From the NCBI GenBank assembly GCA_046704385.1, contig JBJKSB010000089.1, positions 56,642 to 120,641 on the forward strand: 64,000 nt of DNA, given 5' to 3'. This document shows positions 33,326-43,272 of the stretch, piece after piece (within the stretch, counting starts at the first letter, position 1; each line of letters starts with the position of its first letter). The translations under genes were made by a program, and so were the position numbers. The notes below the pieces were generated by a model. It searched no databases, was not told the DNA's origin, and saw nothing but the letters and a program-made list of their open reading frames with translations. The stretch is from GH45 sp046704385. Its GTDB lineage: Bacteria; Bacteroidota; Bacteroidia; Bacteroidales; SZUA-534.

Positions 33326-35704
33326 CTATTTTGATTTTTTAATCTCTTCAGCCAGGGTATCATTGAGTTCTTTGTCCTTGGTAACATCAATTACTACAAT
33401 AATTACTTTAGGATTTAACCCTTCCTTTTCAATTACCTGATAGGATTCCAGGTACCAGAATTCTTTGTTTCGTTGGGATACTTTTTGCTTTCTTTTCCCC
33501 GCTCTTGTTCTGATAAGTGCTTGCCAGAAATCACTAAACTCATTTTGGGTTTTTTTATCATGAGCTACAAAGGCTTCGTAAAATTTACCCCGCATATTAT
33601 CAAGAGTGGCTCCGTAAACGGTGCTCATAGCCGGGCTAATATCCAGAATCCTGCCCTTGATGTCAAGTTCAGCCATCATTATAGAACCTTTAATAGCTTT
33701 TAGGTACGATTTCAGTTCATCCTGACGTTTATTGGCTTCTTCTTGTGTGGCTTCCATTTCTTCCATGTTCTGCCTCATTTCTTCTTCGTGTTGTGCCAGT
33801 TCATCAGCCTGGCTTTGCGATTGTTGCAACAGGTTTTCGGTACGTACATTCGTTTTCACGCTTGAAACTACCGAGGCAATATTTTCACACAGTTTTTCAA
33901 TAAAGTCGATTTGGTACGATTCAATTTTATTATAAGACAGAAGTTCAATAACGCCAAGTGTAATATCATTAATATTTAAAGGAGCTATTAACAGATTAGT
34001 CGGGCGCTTTTTATTTTGCATGCCGGGTGAAAGTGCGACATAGCGTTCAGGAATTTCTTCGAGATAAATAATCCGGTTTTCAACCGCGGATCTTCCTAAA
34101 AGCTCTTGTCCTTTTTCGAAAGTTTTTGTAAGTTTTACAGGTTTGCCATAGGCTACCGCAGCTTTAAGTTCAAAAATATCATTTTCCTTGCTTTCATCTT
34201 CAATTTGCTGATTTATATAAATAGCTACCTGGGCTGCATCTAAATAATCCACGATATTTTTGGTAATATTCATGGTAAATTTATCCATATCATCGTTGTG
34301 CTGCCTGATAACTTCTCCAAATAACGCCAACCCGTGAGTTGCCCAATTTCGTTTTTCATCTTCAGCACGTTTTTTTTCCTCGGCAATTTTTGCCTGTTTA
34401 AGGCTTTGTTGCATGGAAATTAATGAATTTCCCAACGCATCATTCTCACTTAACAGATTGTAGTTTACCTCAAGGTTTCCTTCCCCAATTTGATTAGCAA
34501 ACACGGCTGCAGAATTTAAACCATCAACAAGTTTGTCCATCGCCTTTGCCATATCACTAATTTCATCCTGGATAAAAAAGCTGATTTTTTCAGGATTTTT
34601 GATATTACCCCTCGAAATTTCCTGCATAATTCGTGTGGCCTTTACTATTGGGGTTGATATTGAAAAAGCTATTCCCAGAATAACCAGTGATATTAATATT
34701 AATCCTACCAAACCGATAATCAGGGCGACATTGAATGCCCGTTTTGCGGTTTTGTAAATGGTTTCGCTTGGAACGGTAACACAAATTGACCAGGGAGTAT
34801 TGGTTTTTCCTATTTTTAAAGGTATAAACTGAAACATGTTCATGTTGCCAGAGGTGGGTTCCTTTGCTTCAAATTCAATTGGCTTACCATTCTGAATCGA
34901 ATCAAGAATATGGAATTTTGTTTGAATTTCAGGAGCGTAATCAGTAAATGATTTTCCTAATAAGTTAGTATCAGGATGAGCTAAAAAATTCCCTTCGTGC
35001 GTTATAATAAACACTTTACCAGTGCCCATGGGTTTAATGTTTGAAAAGGCTTGCTGAATATAATCAAGTGGTACATCAATACCTGCTATTCCTAAAAATT
35101 GATTCTGATTAATTATAGGAACCACCATTTTTGTTTGCAGCAGATTGTATTGGTTCGAAAAATGGAATGGCTCTAAAACAATGGGCTCTAACGATTTCTT
35201 AATTTTATTGAAAAGCTGATAATCCTGAATTTCAGTTGAATCGGATTCAACAAAGGGTTTTAAACGAACAGAATCGGTGTTGCGGAAATAGATGCACTGA
35301 AAATTACCGTCAGGAGTATTTCCAAACAGGGACGGGTCAGTAATATCAAAGCTATCAATTATGTTGGGATTCCATATGGTATAAACCGACAGGTAATCGG
35401 TGTTTTTATTTATCAGATTAATAATCATATTATTTACCATTTCGCGCCGGTTTTCTTCTGGAATTTTCTCGTAACCGGAGAGGGTTTCGGCTAATAATGA
35501 AACCGATTCCATATAACTGTCCAGCTTTTGCTGAGCAGTATTGGAATATTCTACCGCGTTGGCTTTGAATACCTGAAAAGCATTTTGATCATTATTATTC
35601 CTAAGCTTAAATGCCACATACATCAAAGCCGAAACAAAAACCACAACGGTCGTCCCCAAAATATATAAAAGCATTTTTCCGTTAATCCGAAGCTTAAATT
35701 TCAC
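33326..35704 (-). CDS. Membrane sensor, Cache-HAMP-GAF-PAS, no output domain
   Basis: A 792-residue sensor. Order: TM helix (about 12-32), periplasmic double Cache domain with ligand-pocket motifs such as GIAGIDVPLDYIQQAF and HPDTNLLGKSF, a second TM helix near 330-352 (LIIGLVGLILISLVILG), HAMP (about 353-405), a GAF domain (about 470-610), a coiled coil (EEEMRQNMEEMEATQEEANK), and a PAS domain that runs to about 780. It then ends: no histidine kinase, receiver, GGDEF or methyl-accepting tip. It follows a larger paralogue on the same strand after 72 bases. Ligand and partner unknown. Confidence 0.85.
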   Translation of the reverse strand: MKFKLRINGKMLLYILGTTVVVFVSALMYVAFKLRNNNDQNAFQVFKANAVEYSNTAQQKLDSYMESVSLLAETLSGYEKIPEENRREMVNNMIINLINKNTDYLSVYTIWNPNIIDSFDITDPSLFGNTPDGNFQCIYFRNTDSVRLKPFVESDSTEIQDYQLFNKIKKSLEPIVLEPFHFSNQYNLLQTKMVVPIINQNQFLGIAGIDVPLDYIQQAFSNIKPMGTGKVFIITHEGNFLAHPDTNLLGKSFTDYAPEIQTKFHILDSIQNGKPIEFEAKEPTSGNMNMFQFIPLKIGKTNTPWSICVTVPSETIYKTAKRAFNVALIIGLVGLILISLVILGIAFSISTPIVKATRIMQEISRGNIKNPEKISFFIQDEISDMAKAMDKLVDGLNSAAVFANQIGEGNLEVNYNLLSENDALGNSLISMQQSLKQAKIAEEKKRAEDEKRNWATHGLALFGEVIRQHNDDMDKFTMNITKNIVDYLDAAQVAIYINQQIEDESKENDIFELKAAVAYGKPVKLTKTFEKGQELLGRSAVENRIIYLEEIPERYVALSPGMQNKKRPTNLLIAPLNINDITLGVIELLSYNKIESYQIDFIEKLCENIASVVSSVKTNVRTENLLQQSQSQADELAQHEEEMRQNMEEMEATQEEANKRQDELKSYLKAIKGSIMMAELDIKGRILDISPAMSTVYGATLDNMRGKFYEAFVAHDKKTQNEFSDFWQALIRTRAGKRKQKVSQRNKEFWYLESYQVIEKEGLNPKVIIVVIDVTKDKELNDTLAEEIKKSK

Positions 35705-35776
35705 AGGTAAAAAATTTAGTTAAACATCTGTAATCTTTTTTGTTATTCTGAAACATCTCAGATTTATGTCTCCTGC

Positions 35777-38536
35777 TTAATCCGGAATTGACAGAATTTG
35801 CATCAATTCCATTTGTGCCAACGACCAAAATTTTACAATACCTTTAATAATAGCAGGTATTTCAACCAGGTTTTTTTGCTCGTTAATTAGCTTTTCAACA
35901 TCTCTAAGGTGGTTAAAAATAGTTTTTAGCCCCAGGTAACTCATTTTTGTTTTAAGGCTGCCGATTCTCGACTTAAGTTTTGCATAATCCTTATTGTTAG
36001 TCAACGTTTCCAGTTCTTGTACCTGGGGAGGAAGCGTATCGTAGTAAAGTTTTAATATATTGTATATACGTAAAGAATCTTTTTTATAAACCATTTTTAA
36101 GTAAGTAAGATCAATAAGTTTAAGTTCCTGGTTAAGGTTAATTATTTGATCTTTTGAAGAATGTTTGGCTTCTTTAATTTTGGTTTTGACAGATCCTTCA
36201 CGGATTTGCTTGATTTTACTTTCGGTTTTTTGTTGTTCGGTAATATCAATCCCAACACAAATAACTTTTTGAACCAATCCATATGTATCCTTTACAGGGA
36301 TAAATTTTTCAATCAGCCAGTAGTTGTCTTTACCTGATTTTATGTACTCAAGCAATTCAGCAACCTGACCGTCTGACAGGTTTTTCCAAAATTCTTTGTG
36401 TTTGGTTTGCTCAATTTCGTTCATAAAAGAATCGGCTTTGTGTCTTTTGCCGATAATTTGTGATTTTTTCGATTTAAAAAGTTTCAGGTAATTATCATTT
36501 ACATCAATTACCGATCCCCGGGTATCGTATTCAATTACAGGCATTAATTTTTTAAAGCCTTCGATCAAACTTTCAAGTTCAGCCTCGCGTTTTGCTGCTT
36601 CTTCCTGGGTAGCCTGCATTTCTTCCATATTCTGCCGCATTTCTTCTTCTTGCTGTTCAAGCTCTTCAGCTTGTTTTTTTGCTTTATCCAGCAATTGTGC
36701 AGTTCTTACATTGGTTTTTACGGTTGAAATGGTTGAGGCAATAGTTTCAGCAATCCGTTCAACAAATTGTACCTGGTATTTTTTAATTTCTTTTAATGAT
36801 TCTATTTCAAGCAAACCCACAAGAACCTGGTTATTCATTAAAGGAACTATCAAAATGGATCGCGGTATTGATTTGCCAAGGCCGCTTCCAATGTTATCAA
36901 AGTCTTCAGGGACATCATTAATAAAAATTGTTTCTTTTTCAAGTATACACTGGCCGGTAACTCCATCTTCAGGGAAGATAAACCGTTTGCTGTATTTTTC
37001 TTTTGAAAAGCCAATATAGGATAACAACTCAAATTCGTTTTCTCCCAGGTCAGTTTTAATATATATTCCGCCCATATGGGCATCCAGGTAAGTGGTAAGT
37101 GTTTTAATAATATCGTATGCCAGCTTTCCTAAATCGCTGTTATCAACCCGCAATACCCGGTTAAAAATATTTATGCCTGAAGATGCCCATTCCAACTGCC
37201 GGGCCTCTTCCTGACGGTTATTTTCCTCAATGTTAGCTTTTTGCAGGCTGTTTCTCATTTCAATCACAGCCTTTCCCAGATCATCATTATTGCTAAGCAT
37301 CTCAAACGGGTATTCATAGTTGCCGGCTCCAATATTTTCAGCAAACTCGGTAACTTTATTCAACCCATCAACTACGGTATTGACCGAACGGGCCATGTCG
37401 CCGAGTTCATCGTGCGATCGGGCTGCAAGTTTTTCAATATTGTGAACTTCGCCAATGGCTAATTTATTTAAAATATTCCTCGTTTTTTGAATAGGGAACA
37501 GTATGCTCAACGCAAAAATCAGTACAACCAGTCCAATTACGAGGAGACCAAAAATAATTGCCTTTGAAAGGATAGCATAATCGGAGGTAAGCTGGTTTTC
37601 AATTTTTGTTAATGGAGCTGCTATAAGGATAGCCCATGGCGTATTACTGCTTCCAACTTTAAATGAAGCCAGGGTATAGTATACACTATCATTTCCCTGT
37701 GCATCTTTTAAAACGTAACTGCTTGATTTATTTGCCTGAATACTTTCAAGCCCATTAAATTGCTTAACAAAATTAGAATCAACTTCGGCAATATTTACAC
37801 CTATGAAGCTTTTGTCGGGATGTGCAATCAAAGTGCCATTATGGGAAAGAAACAGTACATCGTAGGGTTGCCGGGCATTTATAGAATCAATAAAATCCTG
37901 GAGGCTGGTAAGTTTGATATCGATCCCCACCAAACCACCAAAATTATTATTAATATTTAAAGGAACTATTAAACTGGTTTCGAGCACTTCATCGCTTTGG
38001 CGCCCGGTGTACGAATAGTTATAAGGTTCTGTAATAGCTTCCTGGGGCATTTGCTTGTATTTGTAATACATGCTTTCCTCGTCATCGCCGTCAAGATTTA
38101 ATGAATCCTGTTTAAAATTTATCTGCCCGTCTTTATCCATAAAATAGGTGCGGCTTACACGGCCATATTGATACTCCCAGTTTTTGTCGGTAAAACGCAA
38201 TTCCCAGGAATCCCAAACTGCCATATAATTTTTATTTCCCTGGAAAAGTTTTTTTAAAATCTCATTATAAAATGATCTCTGATTTTCGATTGACGTGGGG
38301 TTTTCTGATTCAACCAACTGCTTATAGGTTCTTATTTTGTCTAAATTTGTCTCTAAAGATTGCTGAACTATAGAAGCATATTTCTTAACCTGGCTGTCGT
38401 TGGTTGCCATGGTTTCGGCATAGGCTGATTTTTGAAAATTATAGCGAATGATGCGTAAAGTACCGAAAAACACTATAGCTGCAGCACTTACGATAAAAAT
38501 TACCATCCTGATGCTAAGTTTCAGCCTGAATCTCAT
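35777..38536 (-). CDS. Membrane sensor, Cache-HAMP-GAF-PAS with degenerate HPt-like tail
   Basis: A 919-residue paralogue of the next gene. Order: TM (about 10-30), double Cache domain (GLVGIDIKLTSLQDFID, AHPDKSFIGVN), TM near 330, HAMP, GAF (about 480-620), coiled coil (EEEMRQNMEEMQATQEEAAK), PAS (about 665-780), then about 115 extra helical residues. That tail reads like a histidine phosphotransfer (HPt) bundle, but where AHxLKG is expected it has IGSLKT (residues 858-863), so the phosphorylated histidine is glycine. No kinase, receiver or other output domain is present. Signalling must pass through a partner. Confidence 0.83.
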   Translation of the reverse strand: MRFRLKLSIRMVIFIVSAAAIVFFGTLRIIRYNFQKSAYAETMATNDSQVKKYASIVQQSLETNLDKIRTYKQLVESENPTSIENQRSFYNEILKKLFQGNKNYMAVWDSWELRFTDKNWEYQYGRVSRTYFMDKDGQINFKQDSLNLDGDDEESMYYKYKQMPQEAITEPYNYSYTGRQSDEVLETSLIVPLNINNNFGGLVGIDIKLTSLQDFIDSINARQPYDVLFLSHNGTLIAHPDKSFIGVNIAEVDSNFVKQFNGLESIQANKSSSYVLKDAQGNDSVYYTLASFKVGSSNTPWAILIAAPLTKIENQLTSDYAILSKAIIFGLLVIGLVVLIFALSILFPIQKTRNILNKLAIGEVHNIEKLAARSHDELGDMARSVNTVVDGLNKVTEFAENIGAGNYEYPFEMLSNNDDLGKAVIEMRNSLQKANIEENNRQEEARQLEWASSGINIFNRVLRVDNSDLGKLAYDIIKTLTTYLDAHMGGIYIKTDLGENEFELLSYIGFSKEKYSKRFIFPEDGVTGQCILEKETIFINDVPEDFDNIGSGLGKSIPRSILIVPLMNNQVLVGLLEIESLKEIKKYQVQFVERIAETIASTISTVKTNVRTAQLLDKAKKQAEELEQQEEEMRQNMEEMQATQEEAAKREAELESLIEGFKKLMPVIEYDTRGSVIDVNDNYLKLFKSKKSQIIGKRHKADSFMNEIEQTKHKEFWKNLSDGQVAELLEYIKSGKDNYWLIEKFIPVKDTYGLVQKVICVGIDITEQQKTESKIKQIREGSVKTKIKEAKHSSKDQIINLNQELKLIDLTYLKMVYKKDSLRIYNILKLYYDTLPPQVQELETLTNNKDYAKLKSRIGSLKTKMSYLGLKTIFNHLRDVEKLINEQKNLVEIPAIIKGIVKFWSLAQMELMQILSIPD

Positions 38537-38689
38537 ATAAAAGGGTTTTTAATCAATTATTCACAACCAGCAATATAAACCCATATTGCATTTCCAAAAA
38601 TAATAAACTACTGTTATAAATATGCAGCTTTTTTTTGGAAAAGCCTTAAAATTGGCTTGAAAAACCTATAAAGAAAAAGAAATGGTGGA

Positions 38690-39679
38690 TTAAAATTTTC
38701 TGAAACCGATTATTTCACGAACCTCTTTTATGGTTTTTGCAGCACTTTCCCGGGCTTTTTCGGCTCCTATTCTTGCCACCTTGCTCAGATAGGCATCATC
38801 CGATTTAATGGCATTGATCTTTTCACGAATCGGCGTGGTGAAATTAATAACATCCTCTGCAAGTTGCTTTTTTAAATCGCCATAGCGAATTTCGCAACTG
38901 GCGTATTTTTCCTGAAAGAAAGCCAGGGTATCGGGGGTTGATACCTGTTTCATTATGGTGAACAAATTTTGTATAGGTTCGCTAACCGGCTGATTTTTTT
39001 CAGTTGGACCACTGTCGGTAACTGCACGCATCACTTTTTTTCGAATGCTTTCCGGTTCTTCAAACAGGAAGATTCCGTTCCCCTCTGATTTACCCATTTT
39101 GCCGGAACCGTCCAATCCCGGAATTTTTATCAATTCTTCACCAAAATTAAAGGGTTGTGGTTCCGGGAAATATTCCACGTTATACATGTGGTTAAAACGG
39201 CGGGCAAAGCGGCGGGCCATTTCCAGGTTCTGTTCCTGATCCTTACCTACCGGTACTTTAGTTGCTTTGTGAATAATAATATCAGCGGCCATCAATACCG
39301 GGTAAGTCAATAAACCTGCATTAACATTTTCGGGTTGGGCGCGAACTTTATCTTTAAATGAAGTGGTACGCTCAAGTTCTCCAATATACGCATTCATATT
39401 TAAGAGCAGGTACAATTCAACTACTTCGGTAACATCGCTTTGGATAAATAGGGTGCTTTTTTCAGGATCGAGGCCTGCAGCCAGGTACTCGGCTAAAACC
39501 TGTTTTACGCTTCCGTGCAAATCGCCGGGAGTAGGATGAGTGGTTAACGAATGGTAATCGGCAATAAAAAAATAACAGTTATTTTCCTCCTGCATTTTTA
39601 GAAAATTTTTGACTGCACCAAAATAATTTCCTAAATGCAGATTCCCTGTAGGCCTTATTCCACTAACAACTGTTTCCAT
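38690..39679 (-). CDS. trpS: Tryptophanyl-tRNA synthetase
   Basis: Class I synthetase charging tRNA-Trp. HIGH-like motif is GNLHLGNYFGAV and the KMSKS loop is GKMGKSEGN, with PVLMAADIIIHKATKVPVGKDQEQN between. Start at 39679 (METVVSGIRPTG) fits the family; a longer frame starts at 39709. A -7 element (TAGCTTTG on the minus strand) lies at 39707-39714, 28 bases upstream. Length 329 aa is standard. Confidence 0.97.
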   Translation of the reverse strand: METVVSGIRPTGNLHLGNYFGAVKNFLKMQEENNCYFFIADYHSLTTHPTPGDLHGSVKQVLAEYLAAGLDPEKSTLFIQSDVTEVVELYLLLNMNAYIGELERTTSFKDKVRAQPENVNAGLLTYPVLMAADIIIHKATKVPVGKDQEQNLEMARRFARRFNHMYNVEYFPEPQPFNFGEELIKIPGLDGSGKMGKSEGNGIFLFEEPESIRKKVMRAVTDSGPTEKNQPVSEPIQNLFTIMKQVSTPDTLAFFQEKYASCEIRYGDLKKQLAEDVINFTTPIREKINAIKSDDAYLSKVARIGAEKARESAAKTIKEVREIIGFRKF

Positions 39680-39780
39680 TTTTTTGCAAATTATAATATA
39701 GTGGTGCAAAGCTATAAAAAATGACCGTTTTTTAACTATTGACCTACTAAAACTTTTATCGATATAAAATGGGTTATTCT

Positions 39781-39811
39781 ATTGGAATACCGGAATGATG
39801 GAAAAATGGAA
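39781..39811. repeat. GGAA-rich intergenic repeat copy
   Basis: The 31 bases begin ATTGGAATACCGGAATGATG and end GAAAAATGGAA; they resemble the sequence at 8602-8665. They lie between divergent trpS and the cysteine-cluster gene. Confidence 0.4.
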
Positions 39812-39842
39812 ATTAATTAATTTTATCGCCAAATAAATAAAA

Positions 39843-40346
39843 ATGGATAGCAATAAATTATACAATCAGGAATACCTGAAACAACTGGCCCTTAATGCCC
39901 GGAATGAACATAAAAAACTGGTACAAAAAATAAGAGCAAAAAAACCAAAACAGCTGGATGCCCTTTTTCAGGATTTGCATTATAAAACTTTTGAACTTAT
40001 TGATTGCCTGAAATGCGCTAATTGTTGCAAAGGTTTGGGTCCCCGAATTACACGCAAAGACATTGAACGGCTTTCGAAATATTTGCGAATTAAACAGACC
40101 GAATTTATTGAAAACTATCTGCTGATTGATGAAGACCATGATTATATTTTTAAGGAAAAACCCTGTCCGTTTCTGGCTTCGGATAATTATTGCCTGGTTT
40201 ATGAAAACCGGCCTAAGGCCTGCGGCGATTACCCGCATACCAACCACTCCAAAATGTTGAAGCATCTGAACCTGGCATTAAAAAACACCGAAACCTGTCC
40301 GGCTGTTTACCTGGTTTTGGAAGAATTAAGGAAGGTTCCATTTTGA
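39843..40346 (+). CDS. YkgJ-family cysteine cluster protein
   Basis: Small cytosolic protein with the metal-chelating pattern CLKCANCCKGLGPRITRKDI followed by PCPFLASDNYCLVYENRPKACGDYPH, i.e. at least six cysteines spaced as in the YkgJ/Fe-S or zinc-chelating family. Role unknown. It ends at a strong bidirectional terminator. Confidence 0.88.
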   Translation: MDSNKLYNQEYLKQLALNARNEHKKLVQKIRAKKPKQLDALFQDLHYKTFELIDCLKCANCCKGLGPRITRKDIERLSKYLRIKQTEFIENYLLIDEDHDYIFKEKPCPFLASDNYCLVYENRPKACGDYPHTNHSKMLKHLNLALKNTETCPAVYLVLEELRKVPF

Positions 40347-40410
40347 CATGTTAAAGAAAGGAGGGGACGAAATTTAAAATCAATTAAATTGCCTGTCTTC
40401 AAATAGCAAT

Positions 40411-40447
40411 AAAAAACCGTCACAAAATTTTTTTAAGACGGTTTTTT
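40411..40447. terminator. Bidirectional intrinsic terminator
   Basis: Perfect 11-bp inverted repeat AAAAAACCGTC/GACGGTTTTTT. It has T runs in both directions and lies between the convergent cysteine-cluster gene and the T9SS cargo gene. Confidence 0.93.
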
Positions 40448-40471
40448 ATTACATCACCAATATATTATTAT

Positions 40472-41308
40472 TTATTGAACAACAATTTTTTGTGTATAAG
40501 TTTGATTGTTGGTTTTTAGTGTGCAAAAATATACCCCTTTTGAAAGGTTATCGGTACTTAATGCATAGCTGTAATCGCCAGCAGCTTGTAATCCACTTAC
40601 TATGTTACTGATTAAACGACCATTAAGGTCACAAACCTCAAGGCGCACATTTGAATTTTCATTTAGCCTATAGTTTAGCGTACTTGAATCGCAAATTGGA
40701 TTCGGATAAATTTTTAATTTAATATTATTATCGGGGGTTGATGGAACTGAAGTTTGATTTCCAATTACATCAGTAACTTCAACTTCTGTTACTTTTATAA
40801 CAGAAGTTGATTCATCGCCATTATGCAAACAGGCAAAGAATTTTAAGTCGGTAACCGGCGTTTTTCTAAAAGCAAAATTACTTGCTATTAAAACAGGATC
40901 GGTATCGTCGGGAGATTGTACATATACATTATAGGTGTTTGCCACAACATCCAATTCTATCCAAATATCGTATTCCAGACCCATTTCAAAAGGTACGGAA
41001 TCACCTTCACTTAGTTCCATTCCACCTCCATTGCGGGCATCAATGTATGGGTCTTTGTTATAATTACTAAATCTTACATAGCAGGAATAGTCTCCCCAGG
41101 CGTTTATTGAATCGGTGCCAAGGGCAAATCCCGCATCAATAATATCGCTGTCAATACTTACAGGAGTAATTTTAACATGTAAAATTTCGGTTCCACTTAA
41201 GATTGGGTCAAGTGATAGAATAGAATCTCTTTCGAAGTTTGCTGCATTTACCGATGAAAAATAAAGAAATGACGAGCAGAATGTTAATAGTGTAAAGATT
41301 TTTTTCAT
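40472..41308 (-). CDS. T9SS type A sorted secreted protein
   Basis: A secreted protein: signal peptide (FLYFSSVNA), a beta-rich middle (about 25-185, with FERDSILSLDPILSGTEILH and acidic FGLEYDIWIELDV-like segments) that reads like a concanavalin-type jelly roll, and a C-terminal type A sorting domain (about 195-278) with KIYPNPICDSSTLNY, LNGRLIS, KGVYFCTLKTNNQTYTQKIVV. That domain directs export through the type IX system and attachment at the cell surface. Binding partner unknown; a glycan is a guess. It lies beside the SusCD locus but has a terminator between. Confidence 0.88.
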   Translation of the reverse strand: MKKIFTLLTFCSSFLYFSSVNAANFERDSILSLDPILSGTEILHVKITPVSIDSDIIDAGFALGTDSINAWGDYSCYVRFSNYNKDPYIDARNGGGMELSEGDSVPFEMGLEYDIWIELDVVANTYNVYVQSPDDTDPVLIASNFAFRKTPVTDLKFFACLHNGDESTSVIKVTEVEVTDVIGNQTSVPSTPDNNIKLKIYPNPICDSSTLNYRLNENSNVRLEVCDLNGRLISNIVSGLQAAGDYSYALSTDNLSKGVYFCTLKTNNQTYTQKIVVQ

Positions 41309-41477
41309 AACGATTTGTTTTTAGTTAATATTAGTTTTTAAAATTGAGTTTGGTAAAAGTATAGGGTTGATAATTACAGACACAATTAGAGTACTCTGCA
41401 AATGTTTCAGTTAAACTCAATAATATTTCTCAAAAACGAACTAATTGGCTTATAAACAAATGATTATGGCATCAAAC

Positions 41478-41519
41478 AAAACTCCCTCAGAATTAAATGT
41501 TACCCGCATCCTGAGGAAG
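41478..41519 (-). terminator. Intrinsic terminator after susD
   Basis: On the minus strand CTTCCTCAG/CTGAGGGAG (one G-T pair) forms a stem followed by TTTTG. It separates susD from the T9SS cargo gene. Confidence 0.65.
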
Positions 41520-41557
41520 TTTAAAAAGTAGCTTATTAAGCTTAAGTTGTGTTGCTA

Positions 41558-43261
41558 TTAATTATAACCCGGATTCTGAACCAGGTTAGGGTTTTTGTTC
41601 ATTTCATCCAGCGGAACAGGCAATAAATAAAACCAATCCTGGAATACATATTCAGGGCGATTAGCCGCTTCAATAAGTTCGTAAGTTAGATTTGAAGGAT
41701 TATTGGCATCTTTGGTAATTTTCATGCCATGAACTTTTTTTCCATTGAGAACGTCAACAGCCATGTGCCACCTTCTTAAATCCCAGTAACGGAACCCTTC
41801 GGCAAATAATTCCACTTTTCTTTCCTGTACAATCCGGGCGAACATCTCGTCTTTCGAAAGGCCGGTGGGCAAATCGGGCTGACCGGCTCTTTCTCTTATC
41901 TGGTTTATTGCATTATAAACCGATGCATCAGGTCCGGCTGCTTCGTTCTGGGCTTCGGCGTAATTTAAGAGTACTTCGCCCAACCTGATTTCTTTCCAGC
42001 TTTGCCGGCTTACGCCAAAGTCAGGCCCATCGGGCTGGTTTTCATCAGCAAATTTTTTAAGATAATAACCGGTTGTAGTGTGGTTGCCGGTCAGGCCAAG
42101 TGCATCAACATCATTGGGAAGAATGGAAACATCGCTGCTTAGTGCCACTTTTATAGTATCGCCTTTAAAAACATTGCCATGATATAATACCGATGCAGTA
42201 AGCCTGCTGTCACGATTAGCATAAGGGTGTTGCGGGTCATAACCTGAAGCAGGATCATTAATTGCTTTACCGTTTGTCATCTCATAGGCATCAACCATTT
42301 CCTGTGTGGGTAAATACTGCGATCCCCAGTCGGAACGATGGCTGAAAGGGAATATTAACCGGTCAAGTGAGTGTGCTTTGCTGGTACCATCGTACAAAAT
42401 TTCGAAAATTACTTCTTTATCGCCGCCATAGGATTGGAATAACGCATTGTAATCCGGCGAAAGCACAAAACAGTTGGCATCTATTACCTTTTTTGACATT
42501 TCGGCCGAACGGGCATAATTTTCGGCATAAAGCTGGGCCCTTCCGTTAAGTGCCCAACAAGCTTCACGTGTGGCACGACCTAATTCTGTTGCAGGCAGGT
42601 CGGCAGCGGAAGGAAGATCTAAAGCTGCCTCAGCCATTTCCTTGTCAATAAAAGCATATACCTCAGCTACAGGGGTGCGTGCCACGAAGACATCATCCAT
42701 ATTGTCGAGCGATTGGGTATGGGTAATAAGAGGCACATCGCCATAACGTTTGGCCAGTTCAAAATAAAAATAGCTGCGTATAAATCTTGCTTCACCAGCA
42801 ATTCGTGCTGTATACGATGGTTCTAACTCACTTTCCTGAAGTCCTTCAATGATTGAATTGGTCCATCGGATGGTTTTGTAAGCTCTTTCCCAGATATTAA
42901 GGCCAACTAATTTTTGGTCGGCATAAATTTGCCCGGGAATAATATGCGCATTTGACCAGGGCCATCCACTTTTATTGGTGAGTTCATCGGTTAAACAATC
43001 GAACATGTAAGCACCATTGTCGTCGTAATTATTTCCTTCTACTCCGGGGTCAGGATTGCCGGGTGTGCTATAGTACAGAAACTCGTAACCGTTGGGTATG
43101 TAGTTATAAGCCATGTAAAGATAGGCTTCAACCAAAGGTTTGTTGTTAAAAACAGCATTGTCGCTTATTCTGTCAATGGGCTCTCTGTCCAGAAAATCTT
43201 TTTCTTTGGCACATCCACCCAGGAGTGTGAATAATACCAATATATATAGTAATTTCTTCAT
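41558..43261 (-). CDS. SusD/RagB family outer-membrane lipoprotein
   Basis: Glycan-binding lid of a SusCD importer. Lipobox LLGGC puts the lipid on Cys17, then KEKDFLDREPIDRISDNAVF, the usual SusD start. The N-terminal tetratricopeptide-like domain contains GEARFIRSYFYFELAKRYGDVPLI, and near the C-terminus lie FAEGFRYWDLRRW and YLLPVPLDEMNKNP. Length 567 aa is typical. It follows susC with an 11-base gap. Ligand not readable from sequence. Confidence 0.95.
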   Translation of the reverse strand: MKKLLYILVLFTLLGGCAKEKDFLDREPIDRISDNAVFNNKPLVEAYLYMAYNYIPNGYEFLYYSTPGNPDPGVEGNNYDDNGAYMFDCLTDELTNKSGWPWSNAHIIPGQIYADQKLVGLNIWERAYKTIRWTNSIIEGLQESELEPSYTARIAGEARFIRSYFYFELAKRYGDVPLITHTQSLDNMDDVFVARTPVAEVYAFIDKEMAEAALDLPSAADLPATELGRATREACWALNGRAQLYAENYARSAEMSKKVIDANCFVLSPDYNALFQSYGGDKEVIFEILYDGTSKAHSLDRLIFPFSHRSDWGSQYLPTQEMVDAYEMTNGKAINDPASGYDPQHPYANRDSRLTASVLYHGNVFKGDTIKVALSSDVSILPNDVDALGLTGNHTTTGYYLKKFADENQPDGPDFGVSRQSWKEIRLGEVLLNYAEAQNEAAGPDASVYNAINQIRERAGQPDLPTGLSKDEMFARIVQERKVELFAEGFRYWDLRRWHMAVDVLNGKKVHGMKITKDANNPSNLTYELIEAANRPEYVFQDWFYLLPVPLDEMNKNPNLVQNPGYN

Positions 43262-43272
43262 TTTTGAATTAT

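Noticed and set aside
33326..38536. Calling the two large sensors chemoreceptors or histidine kinases
   Set aside because: No methyl-accepting hairpin tip, H-box, N-box or G-box can be seen in either protein.
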